A stretch of 64,000 bases of DNA from Apodemus sylvaticus (Eukaryota > Chordata > Mammalia > Rodentia > Muridae): positions 101,927,253-101,991,252 of the forward strand of contig NC_067474.1 of NCBI RefSeq assembly GCF_947179515.1, read 5' to 3'. This document shows, piece by piece, positions 10,147-22,923 of this stretch. The translations under genes and the position numbers were made by a program. Below the pieces are notes generated by a model. That model saw only the letters and a program-made list of their open reading frames with translations. It ran no database searches and had not been told where the DNA came from. Every line of letters begins with the position of its first letter. Position 1 is the stretch's first letter.

Positions 10147-10185
10147 GAGTGAACTATTAAAGCAGCACAAACTTCAGGCTCAATG
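10147..10185 (+). promoter_or_regulatory. Ifnz core promoter, unit 3
   Basis: GAGTGAAC followed by TATTAAA at 10155-10161. Upstream ATG at 10183. Confidence 0.58.
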
Positions 10186-10247
10186 GGAAGGCGGCCTTGG
10201 TCTCGCGCTCCCCCTGCGGGCGACATCCGCAATCGTTCTGCTTCAGC

Positions 10248-10781
10248 ATGCTGCCTGGACATCTATTCCTGGTGGGAGGAGCTATGCTGAGCCTCAGCAC
10301 AGCCAGCTCACTTGATTGGGGTAAACCTTGGAGCCTGAGCCTGCAGCACCAAGAAACCATGAGCTTCTTGGCAGAGTTGAAAACCGTGCAGGCTCACCAG
10401 TGCCTGCGGGACAGAACCAATTTCCGATGTCCCTGGAAGAAAGGACCTCTCATCACTCAGGTGAAGCTGCAAGAAGCCACCAGTTGCTACTCCCAGGTGC
10501 TCAGGCAGGTCCTCCACCTCTTTGGCACAGAGGCCAGCAGAGCTGCCTGGCCAGAGAGGGCGCTTGATCAGTTCCTAACTAGCCTGTGGAGTGAGCTGGG
10601 AGTGCTGGAGAGAGCAAGAGAGCAGGGCCAGTCCTGTCCACTGCGTTTCGCCCTGGCCATCCGCATCTACTTCCTTGGGTTCTTCCGCTATCTGAAGGGA
10701 AAGGCACACAGCCCTTGTTCCTGGGAGATGGTCAGAGTACAACTGCAAGTGGACCTCTCAGCATTCCCACTGTCTGCGTGA
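10248..10781 (+). CDS. Ifnz: Interferon zeta (limitin)-like, unit 3
   Basis: Same 177-residue product as units 1 and 2. The unit itself differs from units 1-2 downstream, where a C variant (caacacatc) replaces A (caacaaatc) near 11,918. The coding region shows no change, so spacer variants accumulate while the protein is held constant. Confidence 0.93.
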   Translation: MLPGHLFLVGGAMLSLSTASSLDWGKPWSLSLQHQETMSFLAELKTVQAHQCLRDRTNFRCPWKKGPLITQVKLQEATSCYSQVLRQVLHLFGTEASRAAWPERALDQFLTSLWSELGVLERAREQGQSCPLRFALAIRIYFLGFFRYLKGKAHSPCSWEMVRVQLQVDLSAFPLSA

Positions 10782-11026
10782 AGGAGCCTCAAGAAGAGGA
10801 GAAGCTCCCTGCAGGAATGTCTGCTCTCCTCCCTTTCTGGATTCAAAGCAGACACTTGGATTGGGTTTTCGATTGGGATTAGGCACCAGGTGAAACGGGT
10901 CTGCATCGAAAAAGAACACGGAGTCTTTATGTCTTTCCCGGCTGTGCCCCCAAGAATCATATCGGGCACCATACCTAGTGAATGTTTGAAAGCAAAGTTG
11001 TATGTGTGCATTTCACTGTGTCTCTG

Positions 11027-11032
11027 AATAAA
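11027..11032 (+). terminator. AATAAA polyadenylation signal, unit 3
   Basis: Same position relative to the stop codon as in unit 1. Confidence 0.75.
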
Positions 11033-11561
11033 GGGGTGATTTCAGGTTTTCCTCACACATTTCAATTGCAGACGGGAGATTTGCAAAGGGCCACGGGTGT
11101 TGGAAATTGTGCATTTTTGCAGCCATGGTCTTTCAGGCTGGAGTGTGTTATAGCCATTATTTTGTGGTCACACGTTCTAGCTGCTCCCTGCTGTAAGCTG
11201 GGAACTCAAGACACTCACTCTGCAGCCAGAAGGCTGCCTAGGCTTCGCTCATTGAGAGGGCCCTAGGAAAGGATGTGAGCCCCTGCATGCGTGCTGGCAT
11301 GGCTCTCCTGCAACTCTAGAAAGTAAGGATTGGGCCTTCTGGGTCCCTTCTGTGTACTTTGCACACATTGTGGAGGACGCAATGTGAGCTCAACTTGAAG
11401 AAGAAGATTCATAGGAGATGACCTGTTTTCAAGTTTTGGGCTGCTCTGTGACTTCGGAAGAAGCAGGGCCTTGACCAGACATAGGGGGAGCTCCTAGATG
11501 AAGTGTTGGGGAGAGTGTGGGGAGGAGGCATGGGCACAGAGGGCTCTGAGGGGCTTCAGAA

Positions 11562-11623
11562 ACTCCATCTTGTGCATGAGGGGCCAGGAAGGCGAGGAAG
11601 GCCTCTCATGCACAAGATGGAGT
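11562..11623. repeat. Inverted repeat, unit 3
   Basis: Same arms and loop as unit 1. Confidence 0.9.
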
Positions 11624-12086
11624 CAGAGGGCACCAAATGACCAAGGAGCCTTTCCTTCCCCTCCAGCGCCTTCCTCAGGGAGCCACAGGTGGGATGACAG
11701 GGTTGAGGTGGAGGTTCTCTGCCATCACAGGTCAGAAGTTCTGCTACCGGCCCACACACACACATTCATTCAGGCCTTCTTCCAGTCTGCAGTGGACAGT
11801 CTCCTGCTGCTTTCTGTGAGATACATTTCAGCCAGACCCCCAGGTTCCCCATTCCAATCCATCCACCCAAGGAAAGCAGAATTGCCAGGACAGGACACTA
11901 GGTTGACGTCCACCAACACATCTTGGTGAGTCTGTTCACTATGAGCAAGCTTCTCTAGAAGTTCCTTCCTGCTGAAGGCTTCTGCACACAAAAGTCTTCC
12001 TCCTGTCCACTGGTTCCACTTTAGGCTGTGCCAGCACGATGGAGTGTGGCCCAGTGCAGAAACAGAAGCCTTGCCTTTGATCCTGC

Positions 12087-12595
12087 TTACTGCCTTTGTG
12101 TTCCCGACTGGAGCGTGATGCTGAGCTGCAGCACAGCCAGCTCACTAGACAGGGCCACATCTCCGAGCCTGGGCCGAGCCCACGGGGAGACCCTGCGCTT
12201 ATTAGGATACTTGAAAAGTGTGCCTCCTCACCAGTGCCTGGGGAACAGAACCTAGTTCCTAAGTCCCTGGAAGAAGGGAGTTCTCACCAAGTGAAGCAGA
12301 GAGAAGCTCTCTACTGCTCTGCCCTGATGCTCGTGCGGGGCTGCCTCCTCTTTGGCACAGAAGACAGCAGAGCTGTCTGGACAGAGAAGGTGCTCAGGCA
12401 CCTCCTCACTAGTCTGGTGAGGGCCCTGCCAGGGCCACAGGGAGTCAGCAGAGCATGATCAGTCCTGTCTACCAACATCTGCCAGGGTCACATTTACCTA
12501 CATCCTAGGAAGCTTCCAGCCCTTTCTCCTGGGACGTTGTAAAAGCAGAAATGACACTAGCCTTTTCTTCTATTCCCAGTGCCCCGGTACAGTAG
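12087..12595 (+). pseudogene. Interferon-zeta pseudogene, unit 3
   Basis: Shares every lesion listed for unit 1: no start codon, broken frame and 3' deletion. Confidence 0.88.
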
Positions 12596-13330
12596 ATCCA
12601 GGGGGAGCAGAAGCTCCCTGCACTCAGGAGTCTCTGTGATAGGAAAGCACACTCCCTAACTCAACTCAAAGCAGACAGGCTGATTCCAGATGCAGCACCA
12701 GAAGGAAGGGCTCTCAGTCGAAATAGAAGGCAGGATTAAATGATGTTTCTTATGGTTGGTCCTGTTTCTTTTCTTTTGTTTTGTAACATCTTCTCGTCAT
12801 ACTTCTATCACAGTCAGCAGGCCACACCAGCTGAAGCAGCAGAGAATCTCATCAGGGCTGAACAGAAATTCCTGGAGCCTGAAGCATGATGGGAAAAGTT
12901 TGAGGCCACTGAGCTAAAGCCATTTGGCTGCTGAAAACATCTAACACCACTTGGGAGCATCTACCCTCCTCTGATTATTCAGTTCCGGGGGTCTGCGTGT
13001 GGGGTGGGAGATGCAGGAGTCCTTTAATTGATCAAAAGGCTGTATCAGCACTGGACCCGGGAGGACACCTCTCCTCTATGGTTTTATGTCCATTTCCCAG
13101 TCGGGAAGACCACACTACACTTTGCTGCCTTCCCCCTGAGCTGCTCTGAACTCCAATAGGCCAGCACCCATGGCCATTGTTATAGGCTTCTCACCCATGG
13201 GATCTTCTTCCTTCTCCACCTTCCTCTCTCTCCTGGACCTCTACCCCTGCCTGTGTCTCTTCTGTCCATCTGTTGGCTGTGGGCAACAAGTTTATTTAAG
13301 CAAGAGCATTAAATGGAGAAGTTAGGATTT

Positions 13331-13333
<3 letters not shown>

Positions 13334-13401
<68 letters not shown>
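13334..13401. repeat. (CT)34 tract, unit 4
   Basis: 68 bp, the longest CT tract in the window. Confidence 0.97.
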
Positions 13402-13404
<3 letters not shown>

Positions 13405-14094
13405 CAGGCACTTTCTCTTGATCTTGTGAACATCCCTGCACTGGGTGTAAGTAGTCATCACAACAATAATCCTGGAAAGATCAAACCCCAAAGAGGAGTC
13501 ACCTTAGACATCTTTCTGAAGTTTCCAGAAGAGAAGGAATGACATTAAAGTACATAAGGTAGTGTGGGGCTTCTGGGCAATCAAAAGAAAACCTCTGGAA
13601 AAGCCTAGATACCTAGTCAAATAAATACTCAAAGGAAGCTGCTGCAAAGAAGAAGACAACATTTGAATTCAGAATGGGAGAGAAAACGTGTGTTTATTTA
13701 CAGAGGGAAGGTAGATGTCAAAAGGAGCAGAGACAGGCACACTGCACTGAAGTACTGAGGGGCTGAGCCGGAGGCCATCTTCCAGAAGATGCCCTTTTGG
13801 TGTGGGTGAGGTTTGAGCAAAGGAAACAGGGAGGAGGAACCAGCCAGGAGGAGGGCCATCTTCCTGGCTGAGGTCCAATTTGGCACTGGTCAGCAGAGCT
13901 CCTGAGAGGAGAGGGCAAGACTGCCCTGTCCCCTCTCTGGAAGTCTCTTCCTGTCGGGGACCAGTTCTCCTCTTTGCCAAGTCCACTTTCTTTTTCTCCT
14001 CTCCTGCCCTGATAGCTGGAAGGGTCTGGAAACCCAAACACACCCAGATACACAAAAAATGAAACCAAAGGAAAGGAAAGGGGAGAAGACAACA

Positions 14095-14209
14095 GGAGAG
14101 GAGAGGAGAGGAGAGCAGGGGAGAGGAGAGGAGAGGAGAGGAGAGGAGAGGAGAAGAGAGGAGAGGATGGGGGTAAGAGAGGAGAGGGGAAGGGAGAGGA
14201 GAGGAGAGG
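14095..14209. repeat. GGAGA minisatellite, unit 4 (115 bp)
   Basis: Same length class as units 1 and 3. Confidence 0.95.
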
Positions 14210-14562
14210 AAAAGAAAACCAAAGGAAAACTAACCAAGCAAAACTGCTGCTCTCCGGTCTGTGGAGCCTTCAAGGTTTCCCCAAAATATGTCCTCTGGCC
14301 AACAAGTTCCTTCTGGGTTAGATGGGTTAGATTTTCAGGCCACCACCAATCTGCCGAATTCCTGCAGTCCCTACAGTCCAGTAGGTGAAGGAGGCCGAGA
14401 GAGGGGCAGGGGACCCTCAATCCCTGTCCGGAGTTGCTTGAGGAGTGGCCAAATGGCCTCCGCTGGAGTCAGCTCTGCTGCCGGCGCGCGCTCTCTCTGC
14501 TGCTCCCAGACTAGGAAGGAACCTCACCAGCAGGGCACAGTCAGCCAGAGCCCGAGAGCTCA

Positions 14563-14601
14563 GAGTGAACTATTAAAGCAGCACAAACTTCAGGCTCAAT
14601 G
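14563..14601 (+). promoter_or_regulatory. Ifnz core promoter, unit 4
   Basis: TATTAAA at 14571-14577. Upstream ATG at 14599. Confidence 0.58.
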
Positions 14602-14663
14602 GGAAGGCGGCCTTGGTCTCGCGCTCCCCCTGCGGGCGACATCCGCAATCGTTCTGCTTCAGC

Positions 14664-15197
14664 ATGCTGCCTGGACATCTATTCCTGGTGGGAGGAGCTA
14701 TGCTGAGCCTCAGCACAGCCAGCTCACTTGATTGGGGTAAACCTTGGAGCCTGAGCCTGCAGCACCAAGAAACCATGAGCTTCTTGGCAGAGTTGAAAAC
14801 CGTGCAGGCTCACCAGTGCCTGCGGGACAGAACCAATTTCCGATGTCCCTGGAAGAAAGGACCTCTCATCACTCAGGTGAAGCTGCAAGAAGCCACCAGT
14901 TGCTACTCCCAGGTGCTCAGGCAGGTCCTCCACCTCTTTGGCACAGAGGCCAGCAGAGCTGCCTGGCCAGAGAGGGCGCTTGATCAGTTCCTAACTAGCC
15001 TGTGGAGTGAGCTGGGAGTGCTGGAGAGAGCAAGAGAGCAGGGCCAGTCCTGTCCACTGCGTTTCGCCCTGGCCATCCGCATCTACTTCCTTGGGTTCTT
15101 CCGCTATCTGAAGGGAAAGGCACACAGCCCTTGTTCCTGGGAGATGGTCAGAGTACAACTGCAAGTGGACCTCTCAGCATTCCCACTGTCTGCGTGA
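14664..15197 (+). CDS. Ifnz: Interferon zeta (limitin)-like, unit 4
   Basis: Identical 177-residue secreted interferon. Units 3 and 4 share the caacacatc variant and the 115-bp minisatellite and look like direct neighbours from one duplication. Both keep cacacA in the 3' flank (ttcctcacacatttc), unlike units 5-12, which read cacacG. Confidence 0.93.
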   Translation: MLPGHLFLVGGAMLSLSTASSLDWGKPWSLSLQHQETMSFLAELKTVQAHQCLRDRTNFRCPWKKGPLITQVKLQEATSCYSQVLRQVLHLFGTEASRAAWPERALDQFLTSLWSELGVLERAREQGQSCPLRFALAIRIYFLGFFRYLKGKAHSPCSWEMVRVQLQVDLSAFPLSA

Positions 15198-15442
15198 AGG
15201 AGCCTCAAGAAGAGGAGAAGCTCCCTGCAGGAATGTCTGCTCTCCTCCCTTTCTGGATTCAAAGCAGACACTTGGATTGGGTTTTCGATTGGGATTAGGC
15301 ACCAGGTGAAACGGGTCTGCATCGAAAAAGAACACGGAGTCTTTATGTCTTTCCCGGCTGTGCCCCCAAGAATCATATCGGGCACCATACCTAGTGAATG
15401 TTTGAAAGCAAAGTTGTATGTGTGCATTTCACTGTGTCTCTG

Positions 15443-15448
15443 AATAAA
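15443..15448 (+). terminator. AATAAA polyadenylation signal, unit 4
   Basis: Same position relative to the stop codon as in unit 1. Confidence 0.75.
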
Positions 15449-15977
15449 GGGGTGATTTCAGGTTTTCCTCACACATTTCAATTGCAGACGGGAGATTTGC
15501 AAAGGGCCACGGGTGTTGGAAATTGTGCATTTTTGCAGCCATGGTCTTTCAGGCTGGAGTGTGTTATAGCCATTATTTTGTGGTCACACGTTCTAGCTGC
15601 TCCCTGCTGTAAGCTGGGAACTCAAGACACTCACTCTGCAGCCAGAAGGCTGCCTAGGCTTCGCTCATTGAGAGGGCCCTAGGAAAGGATGTGAGCCCCT
15701 GCATGCGTGCTGGCATGGCTCTCCTGCAACTCTAGAAAGTAAGGATTGGGCCTTCTGGGTCCCTTCTGTGTACTTTGCACACATTGTGGAGGACGCAATG
15801 TGAGCTCAACTTGAAGAAGAAGATTCATAGGAGATGACCTGTTTTCAAGTTTTGGGCTGCTCTGTGACTTCGGAAGAAGCAGGGCCTTGACCAGACATAG
15901 GGGGAGCTCCTAGATGAAGTGTTGGGGAGAGTGTGGGGAGGAGGCATGGGCACAGAGGGCTCTGAGGGGCTTCAGAA

Positions 15978-16039
15978 ACTCCATCTTGTGCATGAGGGGC
16001 CAGGAAGGCGAGGAAGGCCTCTCATGCACAAGATGGAGT
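15978..16039. repeat. Inverted repeat, unit 4
   Basis: Same arms and loop as unit 1. Confidence 0.9.
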
Positions 16040-16502
16040 CAGAGGGCACCAAATGACCAAGGAGCCTTTCCTTCCCCTCCAGCGCCTTCCTCAGGGAGCC
16101 ACAGGTGGGATGACAGGGTTGAGGTGGAGGTTCTCTGCCATCACAGGTCAGAAGTTCTGCTACCGGCCCACACACACACATTCATTCAGGCCTTCTTCCA
16201 GTCTGCAGTGGACAGTCTCCTGCTGCTTTCTGTGAGATACATTTCAGCCAGACCCCCAGGTTCCCCATTCCAATCCATCCACCCAAGGAAAGCAGAATTG
16301 CCAGGACAGGACACTAGGTTGACGTCCACCAACACATCTTGGTGAGTCTGTTCACTATGAGCAAGCTTCTCTAGAAGTTCCTTCCTGCTGAAGGCTTCTG
16401 CACACAAAAGTCTTCCTCCTGTCCACTGGTTCCACTTTAGGCTGTGCCAGCACGATGGAGTGTGGCCCAGTGCAGAAACAGAAGCCTTGCCTTTGATCCT
16501 GC

Positions 16503-17011
16503 TTACTGCCTTTGTGTTCCCGACTGGAGCGTGATGCTGAGCTGCAGCACAGCCAGCTCACTAGACAGGGCCACATCTCCGAGCCTGGGCCGAGCCCACG
16601 GGGAGACCCTGCGCTTATTAGGATACTTGAAAAGTGTGCCTCCTCACCAGTGCCTGGGGAACAGAACCTAGTTCCTAAGTCCCTGGAAGAAGGGAGTTCT
16701 CACCAAGTGAAGCAGAGAGAAGCTCTCTACTGCTCTGCCCTGATGCTCGTGCGGGGCTGCCTCCTCTTTGGCACAGAAGACAGCAGAGCTGTCTGGACAG
16801 AGAAGGTGCTCAGGCACCTCCTCACTAGTCTGGTGAGGGCCCTGCCAGGGCCACAGGGAGTCAGCAGAGCATGATCAGTCCTGTCTACCAACATCTGCCA
16901 GGGTCACATTTACCTACATCCTAGGAAGCTTCCAGCCCTTTCTCCTGGGACGTTGTAAAAGCAGAAATGACACTAGCCTTTTCTTCTATTCCCAGTGCCC
17001 CGGTACAGTAG
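16503..17011 (+). pseudogene. Interferon-zeta pseudogene, unit 4
   Basis: Same lesions as the unit 1 pseudogene, and the same as unit 3 by eye. Confidence 0.88.
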
Positions 17012-17746
17012 ATCCAGGGGGAGCAGAAGCTCCCTGCACTCAGGAGTCTCTGTGATAGGAAAGCACACTCCCTAACTCAACTCAAAGCAGACAGGCTGAT
17101 TCCAGATGCAGCACCAGAAGGAAGGGCTCTCAGTCGAAATAGAAGGCAGGATTAAATGATGTTTCTTATGGTTGGTCCTGTTTCTTTTCTTTTGTTTTGT
17201 AACATCTTCTCGTCATACTTCTATCACAGTCAGCAGGCCACACCAGCTGAAGCAGCAGAGAATCTCATCAGGGCTGAACAGAAATTCCTGGAGCCTGAAG
17301 CATGATGGGAAAAGTTTGAGGCCACTGAGCTAAAGCCATTTGGCTGCTGAAAACATCTAACACCACTTGGGAGCATCTACCCTCCTCTGATTATTCAGTT
17401 CCGGGGGTCTGCGTGTGGGGTGGGAGATGCAGGAGTCCTTTAATTGATCAAAAGGCTGTATCAGCACTGGACCCGGGAGGACACCTCTCCTCTATGGTTT
17501 TATGTCCATTTCCCAGTCGGGAAGACCACACTACACTTTGCTGCCTTCCCCCTGAGCTGCTCTGAACTCCAATAGGCCAGCACCCATGGCCATTGTTATA
17601 GGCTTCTCACCCATGGGATCTTCTTCCTTCTCCACCTTCCTCTCTCTCCTGGACCTCTACCCCTGCCTGTGTCTCTTCTGTCCATCTGTTGGCTGTGGGC
17701 AACAAGTTTATTTAAGCAAGAGCATTAAATGGAGAAGTTAGGATTT

Positions 17747-17749
<3 letters not shown>

Positions 17750-17811
<62 letters not shown>
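17750..17811. repeat. (CT)31 tract, unit 5
   Basis: Pure TC run of 62 bp. Confidence 0.97.
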
Positions 17812-17814
<3 letters not shown>

Positions 17815-18504
17815 CAGGCACTTTCTCTTGATCTTGTGAACATCCCTGCACTGGGTGTAAGTAGTCATCACAACAATAATCCTGGAAAGATCAAACCCCA
17901 AAGAGGAGTCACCTTAGACATCTTTCTGAAGTTTCCAGAAGAGAAGGAATGACATTAAAGTACATAAGGTAGTGTGGGGCTTCTGGGCAATCAAAAGAAA
18001 ACCTCTGGAAAAGCCTAGATACCTAGTCAAATAAATACTCAAAGGAAGCTGCTGCAAAGAAGAAGACAACATTTGAATTCAGAATGGGAGAGAAAACGTG
18101 TGTTTATTTACAGAGGGAAGGTAGATGTCAAAAGGAGCAGAGACAGGCACACTGCACTGAAGTACTGAGGGGCTGAGCCGGAGGCCATCTTCCAGAAGAT
18201 GCCCTTTTGGTGTGGGTGAGGTTTGAGCAAAGGAAACAGGGAGGAGGAACCAGCCAGGAGGAGGGCCATCTTCCTGGCTGAGGTCCAATTTGGCACTGGT
18301 CAGCAGAGCTCCTGAGAGGAGAGGGCAAGACTGCCCTGTCCCCTCTCTGGAAGTCTCTTCCTGTCGGGGACCAGTTCTCCTCTTTGCCAAGTCCACTTTC
18401 TTTTTCTCCTCTCCTGCCCTGATAGCTGGAAGGGTCTGGAAACCCAAACACACCCAGATACACAAAAAATGAAACCAAAGGAAAGGAAAGGGGAGAAGAC
18501 AACA

Positions 18505-18634
18505 GGAGAGGAGAGGAGAGGAGAGCAGGGGAGAGGAGAGGAGAGGAGAGGAGAGGAGAGGAGAGGAGAGGAGAGGAGAAGAGAGGAGAGGATGGGGGTA
18601 AGAGAGGAGAGGGGAAGGGAGAGGAGAGGAGAGG
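18505..18634. repeat. GGAGA minisatellite, unit 5 (130 bp)
   Basis: Same length class as units 2, 6, 7, 10 and 12. Confidence 0.95.
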
Positions 18635-18987
18635 AAAAGAAAACCAAAGGAAAACTAACCAAGCAAAACTGCTGCTCTCCGGTCTGTGGAGCCTTCAAGG
18701 TTTCCCCAAAATATGTCCTCTGGCCAACAAGTTCCTTCTGGGTTAGATGGGTTAGATTTTCAGGCCACCACCAATCTGCCGAATTCCTGCAGTCCCTACA
18801 GTCCAGTAGGTGAAGGAGGCCGAGAGAGGGGCAGGGGACCCTCAATCCCTGTCCGGAGTTGCTTGAGGAGTGGCCAAATGGCCTCCGCTGGAGTCAGCTC
18901 TGCTGCCGGCGCGCGCTCTCTCTGCTGCTCCCAGACTAGGAAGGAACCTCACCAGCAGGGCACAGTCAGCCAGAGCCCGAGAGCTCA

Positions 18988-19026
18988 GAGTGAACTATTA
19001 AAGCAGCACAAACTTCAGGCTCAATG
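18988..19026 (+). promoter_or_regulatory. Ifnz core promoter, unit 5
   Basis: TATTAAA at 18996-19002. Upstream ATG at 19024. Confidence 0.58.
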
Positions 19027-19088
19027 GGAAGGCGGCCTTGGTCTCGCGCTCCCCCTGCGGGCGACATCCGCAATCGTTCTGCTTCAGC

Positions 19089-19622
19089 ATGCTGCCTGGA
19101 CATCTATTCCTGGTGGGAGGAGCTATGCTGAGCCTCAGCACAGCCAGCTCACTTGATTGGGGTAAACCTTGGAGCCTGAGCCTGCAGCACCAAGAAACCA
19201 TGAGCTTCTTGGCAGAGTTGAAAACCGTGCAGGCTCACCAGTGCCTGCGGGACAGAACCAATTTCCGATGTCCCTGGAAGAAAGGACCTCTCATCACTCA
19301 GGTGAAGCTGCAAGAAGCCACCAGTTGCTACTCCCAGGTGCTCAGGCAGGTCCTCCACCTCTTTGGCACAGAGGCCAGCAGAGCTGCCTGGCCAGAGAGG
19401 GCGCTTGATCAGTTCCTAACTAGCCTGTGGAGTGAGCTGGGAGTGCTGGAGAGAGCAAGAGAGCAGGGCCAGTCCTGTCCACTGCGTTTCGCCCTGGCCA
19501 TCCGCATCTACTTCCTTGGGTTCTTCCGCTATCTGAAGGGAAAGGCACACAGCCCTTGTTCCTGGGAGATGGTCAGAGTACAACTGCAAGTGGACCTCTC
19601 AGCATTCCCACTGTCTGCGTGA
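19089..19622 (+). CDS. Ifnz: Interferon zeta (limitin)-like, unit 5
   Basis: Identical 177-residue product. Unit 5 carries private markers shared only with unit 7, 8842 bp downstream: attgggTcttc near 20,176, gggcGcagagg near 20,376, gggggGcagg in the hairpin, and tttagActg near 20,866. These make unit 5 the first half of a duplicated dimer. Confidence 0.93.
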   Translation: MLPGHLFLVGGAMLSLSTASSLDWGKPWSLSLQHQETMSFLAELKTVQAHQCLRDRTNFRCPWKKGPLITQVKLQEATSCYSQVLRQVLHLFGTEASRAAWPERALDQFLTSLWSELGVLERAREQGQSCPLRFALAIRIYFLGFFRYLKGKAHSPCSWEMVRVQLQVDLSAFPLSA

Positions 19623-19867
19623 AGGAGCCTCAAGAAGAGGAGAAGCTCCCTGCAGGAATGTCTGCTCTCCTCCCTTTCTGGATTCAAAGCAGACACTTGG
19701 ATTGGGTTTTCGATTGGGATTAGGCACCAGGTGAAACGGGTCTGCATCGAAAAAGAACACGGAGTCTTTATGTCTTTCCCGGCTGTGCCCCCAAGAATCA
19801 TATCGGGCACCATACCTAGTGAATGTTTGAAAGCAAAGTTGTATGTGTGCATTTCACTGTGTCTCTG

Positions 19868-19873
19868 AATAAA
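19868..19873 (+). terminator. AATAAA polyadenylation signal, unit 5
   Basis: Same position relative to the stop codon as in unit 1. Confidence 0.75.
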
Positions 19874-20402
19874 GGGGTGATTTCAGGTTTTCCTCACACG
19901 TTTCAATTGCAGACGGGAGATTTGCAAAGGGCCACGGGTGTTGGAAATTGTGCATTTTTGCAGCCATGGTCTTTCAGGCTGGAGTGTGTTATAGCCATTA
20001 TTTTGTGGTCACACGTTCTAGCTGCTCCCTGCTGTAAGCTGGGAACTCAAGACACTCACTCTGCAGCCAGAAGGCTGCCTAGGCTTCGCTCATTGAGAGG
20101 GCCCTAGGAAAGGATGTGAGCCCCTGCATGCGTGCTGGCATGGCTCTCCTGCAACTCTAGAAAGTAAGGATTGGGTCTTCTGGGTCCCTTCTGTGTACTT
20201 TGCACACATTGTGGAGGACGCAATGTGAGCTCAACTTGAAGAAGAAGATTCATAGGAGATGACCTGTTTTCAAGTTTTGGGCTGCTCTGTGACTTCGGAA
20301 GAAGCAGGGCCTTGACCAGACATAGGGGGAGCTCCTAGATGAAGTGTTGGGGAGAGTGTGGGGAGGAGGCATGGGCGCAGAGGGCTCTGAGGGGCTTCAG
20401 AA

Positions 20403-20464
20403 ACTCCATCTTGTGCATGAGGGGGCAGGAAGGCGAGGAAGGCCTCTCATGCACAAGATGGAGT
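20403..20464. repeat. Inverted repeat, unit 5
   Basis: As unit 1 but with one base change (C to G) in the left arm, which gives a second mismatch. The same change is in unit 7. Confidence 0.88.
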
Positions 20465-20927
20465 CAGAGGGCACCAAATGACCAAGGAGCCTTTCCTTCC
20501 CCTCCAGCGCCTTCCTCAGGGAGCCACAGGTGGGATGACAGGGTTGAGGTGGAGGTTCTCTGCCATCACAGGTCAGAAGTTCTGCTACCGGCCCACACAC
20601 ACACATTCATTCAGGCCTTCTTCCAGTCTGCAGTGGACAGTCTCCTGCTGCTTTCTGTGAGATACATTTCAGCCAGACCCCCAGGTTCCCCATTCCAATC
20701 CATCCACCCAAGGAAAGCAGAATTGCCAGGACAGGACACTAGGTTGACGTCCACCAACAAATCTTGGTGAGTCTGTTCACTATGAGCAAGCTTCTCTAGA
20801 AGTTCCTTCCTGCTGAAGGCTTCTGCACACAAAAGTCTTCCTCCTGTCCACTGGTTCCACTTTAGACTGTGCCAGCACGATGGAGTGTGGCCCAGTGCAG
20901 AAACAGAAGCCTTGCCTTTGATCCTGC

Positions 20928-21436
20928 TTACTGCCTTTGTGTTCCCGACTGGAGCGTGATGCTGAGCTGCAGCACAGCCAGCTCACTAGACAGGGCCACA
21001 TCTCCGAGCCTGGGCCGAGCCCACGGGGAGACCCTGCGCTTATTAGGATACTTGAAAAGTGTGCCTCCTCACCAGTGCCTGGGGAACAGAACCTAGTTCC
21101 TAAGTCCCTGGAAGAAGGGAGTTCTCACCAAGTGAAGCAGAGAGAAGCTCTCTACTGCTCTGCCCTGATGCTCGTGCGGGGCTGCCTCCTCTTTGGCACA
21201 GAAGACAGCAGAGCTGTCTGGACAGAGAAGGTGCTCAGGCACCTCCTCACTAGTCTGGTGAGGGCCCTGCCAGGGCCACAGGGAGTCAGCAGAGCATGAT
21301 CAGTCCTGTCTACCAACATCTGCCAGGGTCACATTTACCTACATCCTAGGAAGCTTCCAGCCCTTTCTCCTGGGACGTTGTAAAAGCAGAAATGACACTA
21401 GCCTTTTCTTCTATTCCCAGTGCCCCGGTACAGTAG
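20928..21436 (+). pseudogene. Interferon-zeta pseudogene, unit 5
   Basis: Same lesions as unit 1. The flank just upstream carries the G-to-A marker shared with unit 7. Confidence 0.88.
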
Positions 21437-22171
21437 ATCCAGGGGGAGCAGAAGCTCCCTGCACTCAGGAGTCTCTGTGATAGGAAAGCACACTCCCTAA
21501 CTCAACTCAAAGCAGACAGGCTGATTCCAGATGCAGCACCAGAAGGAAGGGCTCTCAGTCGAAATAGAAGGCAGGATTAAATGATGTTTCTTATGGTTGG
21601 TCCTGTTTCTTTTCTTTTGTTTTGTAACATCTTCTCGTCATACTTCTATCACAGTCAGCAGGCCACACCAGCTGAAGCAGCAGAGAATCTCATCAGGGCT
21701 GAACAGAAATTCCTGGAGCCTGAAGCATGATGGGAAAAGTTTGAGGCCACTGAGCTAAAGCCATTTGGCTGCTGAAAACATCTAACACCACTTGGGAGCA
21801 TCTACCCTCCTCTGATTATTCAGTTCCGGGGGTCTGCGTGTGGGGTGGGAGATGCAGGAGTCCTTTAATTGATCAAAAGGCTGTATCAGCACTGGACCCG
21901 GGAGGACACCTCTCCTCTATGGTTTTATGTCCATTTCCCAGTCGGGAAGACCACACTACACTTTGCTGCCTTCCCCCTGAGCTGCTCTGAACTCCAATAG
22001 GCCAACACCCATGGCCATTGTTATAGGCTTCTCACCCATGGGATCTTCTTCCTTCTCCACCTTCCTCTCTCTCCTGGACCTCTACCCCTGCCTGTGTCTC
22101 TTCTGTCCATCTGTTGGCTGTGGGCAACAAGTTTATTTAAGCAAGAGCATTAAATGGAGAAGTTAGGATTT

Positions 22172-22174
<3 letters not shown>

Positions 22175-22230
<56 letters not shown>
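22175..22230. repeat. (CT)28 tract, unit 6
   Basis: Pure TC run of 56 bp. Confidence 0.97.
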
Positions 22231-22233
<3 letters not shown>

Positions 22234-22923
22234 CAGGCACTTTCTCTTGATCTTGTGAACATCCCTGCACTGGGTGTAAGTAGTCATCACAACAATAATC
22301 CTGGAAAGATCAAACCCCAAAGAGGAGTCACCTTAGACATCTTTCTGAAGTTTCCAGAAGAGAAGGAATGACATTAAAGTACATAAGGTAGTGTGGGGCT
22401 TCTGGGCAATCAAAAGAAAACCTCTGGAAAAGCCTAGATACCTAGTCAAATAAATACTCAAAGGAAGCTGCTGCAAAGAAGAAGACAACATTTGAATTCA
22501 GAATGGGAGAGAAAACGTGTGTTTATTTACAGAGGGAAGGTAGATGTCAAAAGGAGCAGAGACAGGCACACTGCACTGAAGTACTGAGGGGCTGAGCCGG
22601 AGGCCATCTTCCAGAAGATGCCCTTTTGGTGTGGGTGAGGTTTGAGCAAAGGAAACAGGGAGGAGGAACCAGCCAGGAGGAGGGCCATCTTCCTGGCTGA
22701 GGTCCAATTTGGCACTGGTCAGCAGAGCTCCTGAGAGGAGAGGGCAAGACTGCCCTGTCCCCTCTCTGGAAGTCTCTTCCTGTCAGGGACCAGTTCTCCT
22801 CTTTGCCAAGTCCACTTTCTTTTTCTCCTCTCCTGCCCTGATAGCTGGAAGGGTCTGGAAACCCAAACACACCCAGATACACAAAAAATGAAACCAAAGG
22901 AAAGGAAAGGGGAGAAGACAACA